Shown here piece after piece: positions 6,168 through 13,587 of a stretch of 39,346 nt of DNA (positions within the stretch are counted from its first letter, which is position 1; the number at the start of each line of letters is the position of its first letter). The notes below the pieces were generated by a model. It was given only the letters and a program-made list of their open reading frames with translations. It did not search any database and was not told where the DNA came from. This stretch comes from Caldifarciminota bacterium (GTDB lineage: Bacteria; Hydrothermota; Hydrothermia; WGAB01). The position numbers were made by a program, and so were the translations under genes. Where the stretch lies: the NCBI GenBank assembly GCA_015490555.1, contig WFXO01000016.1, positions 1 to 39,346 on the forward strand. Direction: 5' to 3'.

Positions 6168-9041
6168 CTACTGCACCTTCAGGATGGGACGGACACGCAC
6201 GGCTTCTCCGGCTTTGATTCGGATAAAGTAGAGGCCTTCGGGATAGGAACTCAGGTCCAGGGTTTCACGGTGGATCCCAGGCTTCAACAGTCCTAAGGGA
6301 TAAGTGTGGAGTTGACGGCCGGTGACGTCGTATAGGCCAATTTGCACTTCGGTGGCATATGGGAGACCGAACTCAACGAGGGTCTGACCCCGGGTGGGAT
6401 TGGGGGCGAAACGGTAGACCGTGAAGGGCACGGGCAATGTTCCGTTCTCCTCTGTCTGGGTTGCATTGAACAGGCTGATTGCATTTTGTGCATTCTGGAG
6501 GAGGGCACTGAGAGAGGTCCCCCCGACCACGGCAAACGCCACCTGGAGGTCCTGACCCGCGGTGAGATTAAACGGACCCGCGGAAGCCATGACAGACCAA
6601 TCATCCGGAACGCTGGCCGTCGGGAAAGAATACGTGCCGTTCAAAAAGAGCCACTGTGTGTTGTCCGGCATTCCCTGGTTCGGATACACATACGTGGGGT
6701 TGTTAATGACGCTGAGGTTGGCAGGCGTGGGAGGATTGAGAAGGGTGACCCCGACATATGTAGTCCCGTAGTTCAAGTAAGCAGTCCGGGTTGTCGCGTC
6801 CGTACCTCCCATGTTTTGGTCATACGTCGTAGCACCAATGTCGAAGTCCATGAAGTAGCCCACATAAAGGTTGGAGACATCCTGGGTTGCGGTGATGGTG
6901 TAGAGAACGATTACGAAGTCGTCATAGGTCGGATCATCCCAGGCATAAGCTTCCATTTCCACCGTGATCCCCTGAGGATTTGGGTGGCCACTGTCCTCAA
7001 ACATGCCCCACACGCCTTCCGTGGCTCCGTTGGTGGGGGTGAAATAGTAGAGTTGGCCGTTGGGATTCGAAGTCGGCTGGAAGTCTTCGTCATCCAGGCC
7101 TCCACTTTCATACCACGCATCTGCGACATAACTTGAGGAATTCCCGATCGCAAATGTGCCATAGTACAGGGTGTTCTGACCATTGGCCGGGTAAACGAAC
7201 CCGGAGCCCTGGGCCTGGTCAGAGTGCATAAATCCGATTGCACCCCGGTCCGTAACTGTTAGGGTCGCATTCCCCGCATGAACATCTAAGTAATCTGCAC
7301 GGGGGACGCCGATGTACGTCGTAAAGTCTAAGTCTGTCGTGTAATCTCCGTTATTGGATACAAAGTGAACCGTAAACTGGATTTGTTCACCGGATGGTGC
7401 ATTGGCATCGACCTGCAGGGTAAAGGGTGAAGCCGCATTATCCACTGTATCGCCAGACGCGATGTCGCCAAAGGCATAAGTAGAATCTAAAAGGGTGATG
7501 TATGGGCTGTTGGTCCGAAGGGTTGCGGTGGCGCCATAGGCCGTGGAATCGGCTAAGTTCGTGAGGGTCACCACGATTTCGCCGCTCTCACCCGGATCCA
7601 GTTGGTCATCGCCACCGGCGGAAATCTGGTATCCCACCAGCGTAATGTACGGGAGGGTGGGCACTGGGACCATATTGAGGGCCGCCAAGAGATCCAGTCG
7701 GCCCCAGCCGTAGTTGTTATTCGGGAAGGTACCTCCTTGTGGCGGCTGGTAGGCCGATTCCGTGAGAATGTTGTAAATCGTCTCGAAGTCCATGAAGGGG
7801 TTTTTGGAAAGGAGGACGGCCACGGCACCGGTCACGTGAGGCGTGGCCATCGAGGTTCCTGACCAGAGGTAGCCTCCCTGATAGCCCCCACCGGGGACGG
7901 ACGAACGAATGTTGACCCCCGGCGCGCTGATGTCCGGTTTAATCAAGTTCCAATCCGGACGGGGCCAGTACTGGGGATCATTCCACGGACTCATGTTGGG
8001 TGCGGGTCCACGGGATGAGAAGGAGGCGATGTTATCGCCGGAATCCGTGGCCCCGACCCCGATCACGGTCGGGTAGTTCCCCGGCGTATTTGCGGATCCG
8101 CTCCCTGGTCCACTGTTCCCAATGGCAAAGACCGGGATGATGTCCAGGGCACGCCAGGTCAAGACGGCAGACCAGTAGGCGAGGCTGGAAGATGTGTTAC
8201 TCCCCCAGGAATTGTTGATGACCCGGACTGGAACCCCGGAATCCCCTACAAGAGAGGCATACCACTGGAATCCAGACATGATGTTGCAGGCATTCCCCGT
8301 GCCATCAAAAACCTTGACCGCCGTAAACTGGGCGCCTGGGGCCACACCGATGTCATTGACATCCGGGCCTAACCCATCGCCCCCCACCGCTGTACCCATG
8401 GTGTGGGTCCCGTGGGAATTGTCATCGTAGGGGGTCGGAACCCCATTGCAGAAGTCATGCCAGTAGCCCGCAAACCGGTTGTGAAACGCCGGATGGTTCG
8501 CAAATACCCCGGTATCCATCTGACCGATGATGATGCCAGATCCATCGTAGCCCAGAGCCCAGACCGTATCTGCGTTGACCCGACTGATGTTCCATTCAGG
8601 GGTGGGATTGGCGATCACTTCAGAAGCATCTGGATTGGCGGAAGCAACAAGAATCCGGACTTTCGGAACTTCTTCGATGTACAACACATCCGAACGCAAC
8701 GCAAGTTTTTCTAACATCGAAGCGGTAACCTCAGCAGAAATGACATTGGCGACCCAATAAGACTGATAGGAAATCACTTCATCCGACGGAGCCTGGGAAA
8801 GGAAATTCAAAATGGGTGCTTGCGTCCGCGCTGCCAGGTCTTTGAGGTAGTCGACCAGCATCTTTTTGGTGGAGAATTGATCTGCCAGGTGTGCGTAATC
8901 GGGTTGCTCCTGGGGAAGGATGTAGACCTGGAATCGGTCTGTCGGCTGGGCGGTTTGGAGTTTCTCCGCAAGGTCAGGTGCGAGAACCGCACCGGAAAGG
9001 TAGGACCCTGCGAGGAGAAACAGGACAACTTTTTTGAGCAT
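6168..9041 (-). CDS. secreted subtilisin-like serine protease (S8) with C-terminal sorting-type domain
   Basis: 957 residues with an N-terminal signal peptide (about 1-20). An inhibitor-I9-like propeptide region (about 25-130) precedes the S8 domain. The triad is visible: Asp176 in IGQMDTGV, His210 in NSHGTHTMGT and Ser397 in SGTSMATPH, with oxyanion Asn309 in AIGNSGPG. After about residue 455 come beta-rich modules, one with the DPGESGEIVVTLTN pattern of CARDB/APHP-like domains. The last 80 or so residues (NPTRGQTLVEFGLP ... VQIGLYDVTGRQL ... GLYFIRI) resemble the FlgD-like/type IX sorting domain. It is therefore probably exported and cell-surface attached or released. AGGAGGTG precedes the start. 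A minus-strand TATAAT at 9113-9118 is a possible -10 box, with no good -35. Confidence 0.92.
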   Translation of the reverse strand: MLKKVVLFLLAGSYLSGAVLAPDLAEKLQTAQPTDRFQVYILPQEQPDYAHLADQFSTKKMLVDYLKDLAARTQAPILNFLSQAPSDEVISYQSYWVANVISAEVTASMLEKLALRSDVLYIEEVPKVRILVASANPDASEVIANPTPEWNISRVNADTVWALGYDGSGIIIGQMDTGVFANHPAFHNRFAGYWHDFCNGVPTPYDDNSHGTHTMGTAVGGDGLGPDVNDIGVAPGAQFTAVKVFDGTGNACNIMSGFQWYASLVGDSGVPVRVINNSWGSNTSSSLAYWSAVLTWRALDIIPVFAIGNSGPGSGSANTPGNYPTVIGVGATDSGDNIASFSSRGPAPNMSPWNDPQYWPRPDWNLIKPDISAPGVNIRSSVPGGGYQGGYLWSGTSMATPHVTGAVAVLLSKNPFMDFETIYNILTESAYQPPQGGTFPNNNYGWGRLDLLAALNMVPVPTLPYITLVGYQISAGGDDQLDPGESGEIVVTLTNLADSTAYGATATLRTNSPYITLLDSTYAFGDIASGDTVDNAASPFTLQVDANAPSGEQIQFTVHFVSNNGDYTTDLDFTTYIGVPRADYLDVHAGNATLTVTDRGAIGFMHSDQAQGSGFVYPANGQNTLYYGTFAIGNSSSYVADAWYESGGLDDEDFQPTSNPNGQLYYFTPTNGATEGVWGMFEDSGHPNPQGITVEMEAYAWDDPTYDDFVIVLYTITATQDVSNLYVGYFMDFDIGATTYDQNMGGTDATTRTAYLNYGTTYVGVTLLNPPTPANLSVINNPTYVYPNQGMPDNTQWLFLNGTYSFPTASVPDDWSVMASAGPFNLTAGQDLQVAFAVVGGTSLSALLQNAQNAISLFNATQTEENGTLPVPFTVYRFAPNPTRGQTLVEFGLPYATEVQIGLYDVTGRQLHTYPLGLLKPGIHRETLDLSSYPEGLYFIRIKAGEAVRVRPILKVQ

Positions 9042-9130
9042 ACAACACCTCCTCTATCGTCACATCAGGGACAGTGCCCCAACGAAATATGTTGTTTCTA
9101 AGTTGACCTGGAATTATAAGGCCTGATTCC

Positions 9131-9784
9131 TCAAGAGGAGGATTCCCCTGGGTCTGTCCAATGTTTTAAAAGCCGCACCGCTTCAAGGACAGCGGCTTTC
9201 TCCTTTCCCTGGAAGGAATGGTTGGCCCCCTCGATCCACAAAAGAACGGGTTTGACAGGAACCTCGGCCAGGATTGACTCTACAACCTCCGGAGGACCCA
9301 GAGGGTCTTCCGTTCCCTGGATCACCCCCAAGGGGGTCTGAAGACGGGAAAGATGGGATTGATCGATGGGGGTGCCATCGGCTTGCTGGAACGGATAGCC
9401 CAGGGCGACGATCCCTGCCACACCGGGTTTCAGGACTGCTCGATGCGTTGCCATGTAAGCCCCCAGAGACTTCCCGACCAGAAAAAGGGGACCCTCCGGA
9501 TGCTGCTGGCGAGCCCAGGCCTCTGCAGCCAGGATTTCACGATAGAGTTTGGGAAAGTCAATGCGATGCGTCTTGACAAAATCGAAGTTAAATCGGAGAA
9601 GACTCCAGCCCTCTGGAGCCAACACGTGAACCATTTGGACCAGGAGAGGATGATCCATGTCGTTGTTGGCACCGTGCATGAGGAGGACCAGGGGCTTGGA
9701 CGTCTCGCCCTCGACGAACCAACCTTCGAGGGCCCCTTCTTCCCACGGAATTTGGACTTTTCTTTCCGACGCCTTTAAAGCCAT
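9131..9784 (-). CDS. alpha/beta hydrolase of the KANL3/TEX30-like (dienelactone hydrolase-like) group
   Basis: 217 residues without signal peptide. Seen: VLLMHGANNDMDHP (the oxyanion region), FNFDF, the nucleophile elbow GKSLGA with Ser about 105, an acid in QGTEDPLGPP, and His in EGANHSF near the C-terminus. The short fold without a large lid and the HGANNDMDHP motif point to the KANL3/TEX30-like hydrolases, whose substrates are mostly unknown. The start overlaps the purM stop by 10 bases, so it is translated from the same message; the context does not suggest a role in purine synthesis. Confidence 0.8.
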   Translation of the reverse strand: MALKASERKVQIPWEEGALEGWFVEGETSKPLVLLMHGANNDMDHPLLVQMVHVLAPEGWSLLRFNFDFVKTHRIDFPKLYREILAAEAWARQQHPEGPLFLVGKSLGAYMATHRAVLKPGVAGIVALGYPFQQADGTPIDQSHLSRLQTPLGVIQGTEDPLGPPEVVESILAEVPVKPVLLWIEGANHSFQGKEKAAVLEAVRLLKHWTDPGESSS

Positions 9785-10758
9785 CGCACTCTCCCTTCCC
9801 CTTCGGTCAGGGTTCCTATGATGGTTCCCTCGCCCAGAGCCTTGAGGACCTCTTGGACATCCTCGGGAGCCACAACCAGAATGAACCCGATCCCCATATT
9901 AAAGACCCGCCACATTTCTTCTTCCGGGACATTCCCCGCTTCTTGAAGAATCCGGAATCCAGGAGGTGTGGCAATACTCGACCGGTCCATCACGGCATCC
10001 ACCCGAGAATTTAGAACCCGAGCGAGGTTCTCCGGGATCCCTCCCCCGGTGATGTGGGATGCAGCCTTGACTTTCCCAGTTGCGAACGCCCGGAGAACCG
10101 GCTGAACATAGAGGCGAGTGGGCGTGAGAAGCCAGTCTAAGAGGGTCGCGGAAGGGGTTACTTGTGTTTGTGCAAGGTTGGGGTGTATGTCCAGGATCTT
10201 TCGGATCAACGAGAATCCATTGGCGTGAGGGCCTGAGGAGGGCAGGCCGATGCAGAGGTCTTCCGGAGCCAGGTGTTCTGGGTCCGGGATCTTGGCTCGC
10301 TCCACGATGCCGACCCCAAAGCCAGCGATATCGAAGTCCTCAGCATGCGCAAAAAGGCCTGGCAACTCGGCCGTTTCCCCACCCAGGAGAGGACACTGGA
10401 TTTCTTCCAGAGCCCGGAGGAGCCCTTGGAGCAACACTGCATGGTGCTCCGGCTCCAGGCGTGCGACGGCAAAGTAGTCCAGGAAAAACAAAGGACGGGC
10501 CCCGAGGGTCACGAGGTCGTTACAAACCATCGCAACCAGGTCTTGTCCCAGGCCTTCCAGACGTCCGGCTTGCAGAGCGAGTCGGATCTTCGTCCCGATG
10601 CCATCCGTCGAGGCCACGAGCACTGGATCTTCATAATCCTGGAGGAGTGACGCCAAAGGGAACAGCCCTCCAAAAGATCGAAGGTCTACATGGTGTTTCA
10701 GGGTCTCGAGCAATCGTTCGGCTCGGTGGAAACTGACGCCCGCATCCTCGTACCGCAT
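9775..10758 (-). CDS. purM: phosphoribosylformylglycinamidine cyclo-ligase (AIR synthetase)
   Basis: 327 residues, normal length. It closes the imidazole ring in purine synthesis (FGAM + ATP to AIR). Seen: start RYEDAGVS, the ATP/phosphate segment STDGIGTKIRLA, CNDLVTLGARPLFFLDY, LLGGETAELPG, LPSSGPHANGFSL, HITGGGIPENLARVL and MGIGFILVV, all in AIRS order. No other pur genes are in the window. The ATG has no Shine-Dalgarno sequence but a promoter whose -10 box ends 6 bases before it, so the message is probably leaderless. Followed by the alpha/beta hydrolase with overlap. Confidence 0.96.
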   Translation of the reverse strand: MRYEDAGVSFHRAERLLETLKHHVDLRSFGGLFPLASLLQDYEDPVLVASTDGIGTKIRLALQAGRLEGLGQDLVAMVCNDLVTLGARPLFFLDYFAVARLEPEHHAVLLQGLLRALEEIQCPLLGGETAELPGLFAHAEDFDIAGFGVGIVERAKIPDPEHLAPEDLCIGLPSSGPHANGFSLIRKILDIHPNLAQTQVTPSATLLDWLLTPTRLYVQPVLRAFATGKVKAASHITGGGIPENLARVLNSRVDAVMDRSSIATPPGFRILQEAGNVPEEEMWRVFNMGIGFILVVAPEDVQEVLKALGEGTIIGTLTEGEGRVRWL

Positions 10759-10764
10759 GAAGGC

Positions 10765-10793
10765 ATTTTACAAACATTCCCAAGCCTTTGCAA
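10765..10793 (-). promoter_or_regulatory. promoter of purM, probably giving a leaderless message
   Basis: On the minus strand TTGCAA (10793-10788), 17 bases, TAAAAT (10770-10765), then 6 bases GCCTTC and the ATG. The expected +1 is at or next to the A of the start codon. Confidence 0.65.
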
Positions 10794-10812
10794 GCCGACG
10801 TGTTTCCATTCG

Positions 10813-10841
10813 TTGTCACAGAATGGACTTCGCCTTAGAAT
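10813..10841 (+). promoter_or_regulatory. sigma-70 type promoter of the glycosyltransferase operon
   Basis: TTGTCA at 10813-10818, exactly 17 bases, TAGAAT at 10836-10841. Both boxes match 5 of 6 positions. It gives a long leader of about 145 bases before the start at 10994. Confidence 0.65.
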
Positions 10842-10852
10842 AATTCGTACAC

Positions 10853-10940
10853 GGGCAATCCGGCGAGAAAATCTGTGAAATTTAAAACAGGTCCTTTGCC
10901 CAACAAAAAAGGAGGAATCGCCGGGAAAACTCTTTAGAGT
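10853..10940 (+). other. structured 5' leader before the glycosyltransferase operon
   Basis: The leader contains interleaved complementary segments: GGGCAA (10853-10858) with TTGCCC (10896-10901), and CCGGCGA (10860-10866) with TCGCCGG (10918-10924). In the order 1-2-1'-2' they form either a pseudoknot or two competing hairpins. A small hairpin ACTCT/AGAGT follows at 10929-10940. An AAGGAGG at 10909-10915 has no start codon after it. It matches no riboswitch class I know. Confidence 0.4.
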
Positions 10941-10993
10941 CTGCGGGTGCCTCTGCGCCACGCAAAACTCAAGCGGATGGAGGAACAACCTCG

Positions 10994-12145
10994 TTGAAGA
11001 CGGTTGTGGTTCATGAATGGTTGGTGAGCCCTGCAGGCTCTGAAGAGGTCGTGAAGGCGATCCTCCGACTCTACCCTTCGCCTCTTTATACTCTTTTTGC
11101 GTCTTCTGACCTCGTCCAACAGCCTCCCTTCAAGACCCTCGAAATCCACACGTCCTTTCTCCAAAAACTTCCGGGAATCCAGCGATACTACCGAAACTTC
11201 TTCCCGCTGTTCCCCCTGGCTGTGGAGTCCTTTGATCTCCGCGAATACGATGTGATCCTTTCGAGTTCCCATGCCTTTGCCAAGGGTGTTTTACGGCATG
11301 CGGACCAGGTCCACATCTGCTATTGCCATACCCCCATCCGCTACGCGTGGGACCTTTATCACGAGTATGTGTCCCCTTTACCGTGGCCAAAGCGTATTGC
11401 AAGTCGGTTCTTCCTTCACTACATCCGGATCTGGGACCTTTCCACGGTTTCTCGAGTGGATGCCTTTGTCGCGAATTCGAAATTTGTTGCCCGGCGAATC
11501 CAAAAACTTTATGGCCGAAAGGCCGATGTGGTTTATCCTCCGGTGAATGTAGAAGAATTCCCGGTGGTCACAGAAAAGGAAGACTACTTCGTGGCGGCTT
11601 CCCGATTTGTCCCGTATAAACGGATGGATTTGATTGTCCGGGCCTTTCGTGAATTGCCGGACCTGAAGTTGTTGGTCGTGGGTGATGGAGAGCGCTCCAA
11701 AGAAATCAAAAACCTCGCCCGAGGAGCGAAGAATATCGAATTCTTAGGATACCAACCGAGGGAGACGTTCAAGGAAATTCTGGCAAAGGCCCGAGCCTTT
11801 GTGTTTGCGGCCATTGAAGACTTTGGCATTCTTCCCGTCGAGGCACAGGCCTGTGGGACTCCGGTCATTGCCTACGGACGCGGGGGCGTGTTGGAGACCG
11901 TGGTGGACGGCACGACGGGCCTCTTCTTCCATGAACAAACCCCTGAGGCCCTCCGAGAGGCTGTGCTTCGGTTCCTCAAAATCGAGGACCGGTTTGATCC
12001 CCATGAGATCCGCCAGAACGCCGAAAAGTTCTCTGCAGAACGGTTTGATGAAAAGTACCGCCAGGTGGTAGAGCGAACCCTCGAACAACATCGTGCACAC
12101 CTCCAATCTTCGTCATCGACCATCAAGACTCAGGAGGTTCCCTGA
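10994..12145 (+). CDS. family 4 glycosyltransferase (GT-B fold)
   Basis: 383 residues from TTG at 10994, with GGAGG at 10979-10983; a GTG at 11006 is the alternative. The N-terminus VVVHEWLVSPAGSEEV matches GT4 enzymes of the WbaZ type (mannosyl- or rhamnosyl-transferring), and CYCHTPIRYAWD is typical of them. The C-terminal half has the nucleotide-sugar part: VAASRFVPYKRMDLIVRA, VVGDGE and the E-x7-E motif in EDFGILPVEAQACGTPV. It is probably cytoplasmic or membrane-associated and adds a sugar to a lipid-linked glycan. It ends directly before the glycosylphosphotransferase (TGA then ATG), whose ribosome site lies in its last codons. Confidence 0.9.
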   Translation: MKTVVVHEWLVSPAGSEEVVKAILRLYPSPLYTLFASSDLVQQPPFKTLEIHTSFLQKLPGIQRYYRNFFPLFPLAVESFDLREYDVILSSSHAFAKGVLRHADQVHICYCHTPIRYAWDLYHEYVSPLPWPKRIASRFFLHYIRIWDLSTVSRVDAFVANSKFVARRIQKLYGRKADVVYPPVNVEEFPVVTEKEDYFVAASRFVPYKRMDLIVRAFRELPDLKLLVVGDGERSKEIKNLARGAKNIEFLGYQPRETFKEILAKARAFVFAAIEDFGILPVEAQACGTPVIAYGRGGVLETVVDGTTGLFFHEQTPEALREAVLRFLKIEDRFDPHEIRQNAEKFSAERFDEKYRQVVERTLEQHRAHLQSSSSTIKTQEVP

Positions 12146-13546
12146 ATGGAATTCCGTCGCCTCTTCCACGCAGCCGTTTTGATGGTCTTTGATTACCTCG
12201 CATTCTTCCTGAGTTTCAAAGTGGGGACCTGGCTGTTCACCCGATGGGTGACGGTGCCCCCCATCGATCACCGGGAGTATGTCATCTTCCCGCTGATCAT
12301 CTTCCTGTTTTTCCTGTTCAACGGTCTGTACACACGGAAACTGGGGCTTTGGGAAGAAATGCGTCGGCTTTACCGGGGGCTGATCGCCGCACATGTCATC
12401 ATCTTTCTGTTCTTCATGTTTACTGGATTCCCCATTGGGCTCTCTTTCATGCTGGCCGGGGTGTGCCTCGCCGCGACCCTGATCGTCTTCCCGGTGGAAC
12501 GAGACCTTGTTCAGCGGCTCCTTTATTTCACCGGGATCTGTCGAGAACGGGTGATCATTGTCGGGGAAAAGAAAGACGTCTTAGAAGTCTACCGGACCCT
12601 CAAAGGGGAGCCGCATTTATGCTTTGACATTGTGGGCTTTGTAATGATTGGGGACAACCCGTCGCGGGTCCTTGAAGGTGTCCCGGTCATCGGACATCTG
12701 GATCAACTGGAGAGAGCGGTCCAAGAAAAAGGGGTCAACACCGTCATTATCGCCACGCCTCCCTATTCCAGGGAGCGCATTTCGGCCCTGTACGCCGAAG
12801 TCAGCAAACTGGTCCGGAACATCCTGGTGGTTCCTCCGCTCCGGGGCTTTGCCATTTTGAATGCCCAACTCTACCCGCTCTTTTTCCGGAACTTTCTGCT
12901 GGTCCACCACCAAAACCGCTTAAAGGACCCCTTGAGCGTTTTCTTGAAAGAACTGGGCGACCGCATTTTTGCACTTCTGCTTTTGCCGGTCCTTTTGCCT
13001 ATTATGGCCATCATCTATGTCTTGATCAAATTGGACTCCCGTGGACCCGCAATTTATACCCATGAACGCGTCGGAAAACACGGCAAAATCTTCAAGGTCT
13101 ATAAGTTCCGGACCATGTACCCCAATGCCGATCAACTCCTCCAGGAGATTCTGGCGCGCGATCCCAAGGCTCGAGAAGAATGGAATCGCCATTATAAATT
13201 GAAAAACGATCCCCGCGTCACGCGGATCGGAAGGTTTTTGCGGAAGACCTCCCTCGATGAATTGCCACAGATTTTTAACATCTTGAAGGGGGAGATGTCT
13301 TTTGTGGGACCCAGGCCTGTGCTGGTGCAGGAACTGGAGGAGTACTACCGAGAAAACACCAAGTTCTACATCCAGGTCAAGCCCGGCATCACAGGCCTCT
13401 GGCAGGTGAGTGGCCGGAATAAGACCGATTACCCGACCCGGGTGTTTTTGGACAGTTGGTATGTCCTCAACTGGTCCCTTTGGCTGGATTTCATGATCAT
13501 CCTCAAGACCTTCAAGGTCATCCTCCTGATGGAGGGGGCGTACTGA
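12146..13546 (+). CDS. polyprenyl glycosylphosphotransferase (WbaP/WcaJ type)
   Basis: 466 residues. The C-terminal bacterial sugar transferase domain (PF02397 type, about 265-466) shows YTHERVGKHGKIFKVYKFRTMY, then TSLDELPQIFNILKGEMSFVGPRP and KPGITGLWQVSGR. Such enzymes put a sugar-1-phosphate on undecaprenyl phosphate, starting O-antigen, capsule or exopolysaccharide units. The N-terminal part has about four membrane helices and a Rossmann-like domain with RVIIVGEKKDVLEVY, as in WbaP; a further hydrophobic hairpin (about 275-293) precedes the catalytic part. AGGAGG at 12132-12137 sets the start. With the GT4 gene before it, it forms a minimal glycan-initiation pair; no wzx or wzy is nearby. 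Confidence 0.92.
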   Translation: MEFRRLFHAAVLMVFDYLAFFLSFKVGTWLFTRWVTVPPIDHREYVIFPLIIFLFFLFNGLYTRKLGLWEEMRRLYRGLIAAHVIIFLFFMFTGFPIGLSFMLAGVCLAATLIVFPVERDLVQRLLYFTGICRERVIIVGEKKDVLEVYRTLKGEPHLCFDIVGFVMIGDNPSRVLEGVPVIGHLDQLERAVQEKGVNTVIIATPPYSRERISALYAEVSKLVRNILVVPPLRGFAILNAQLYPLFFRNFLLVHHQNRLKDPLSVFLKELGDRIFALLLLPVLLPIMAIIYVLIKLDSRGPAIYTHERVGKHGKIFKVYKFRTMYPNADQLLQEILARDPKAREEWNRHYKLKNDPRVTRIGRFLRKTSLDELPQIFNILKGEMSFVGPRPVLVQELEEYYRENTKFYIQVKPGITGLWQVSGRNKTDYPTRVFLDSWYVLNWSLWLDFMIILKTFKVILLMEGAY

Positions 13547-13570
13547 GGTCGATCCGGATCCCCATCCCGT

Positions 13571-13576
13571 TATAAT
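13571..13576 (+). promoter_or_regulatory. -10 box of priA, probable leaderless start
   Basis: A perfect TATAAT at 13571-13576. GTG at 13585 follows after 8 bases and ATG at 13588 after 11. The -35 region is poor and no Shine-Dalgarno sequence is present. Confidence 0.55.
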
Positions 13577-13587
13577 TGACAGAAGTG

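Noticed and set aside
6342-7136. 264-codon plus-strand frame inside the subtilase gene
   Set aside because: Composition is that of an antisense shadow; no ribosome site, and the minus-strand protein is a clear S8 enzyme with its C-terminal modules here.
10848-10993. Known riboswitch in the glycosyltransferase leader
   Set aside because: I compared it from memory with c-di-GMP, preQ1, SAM, cobalamin and Moco types and none of the conserved cores is present.
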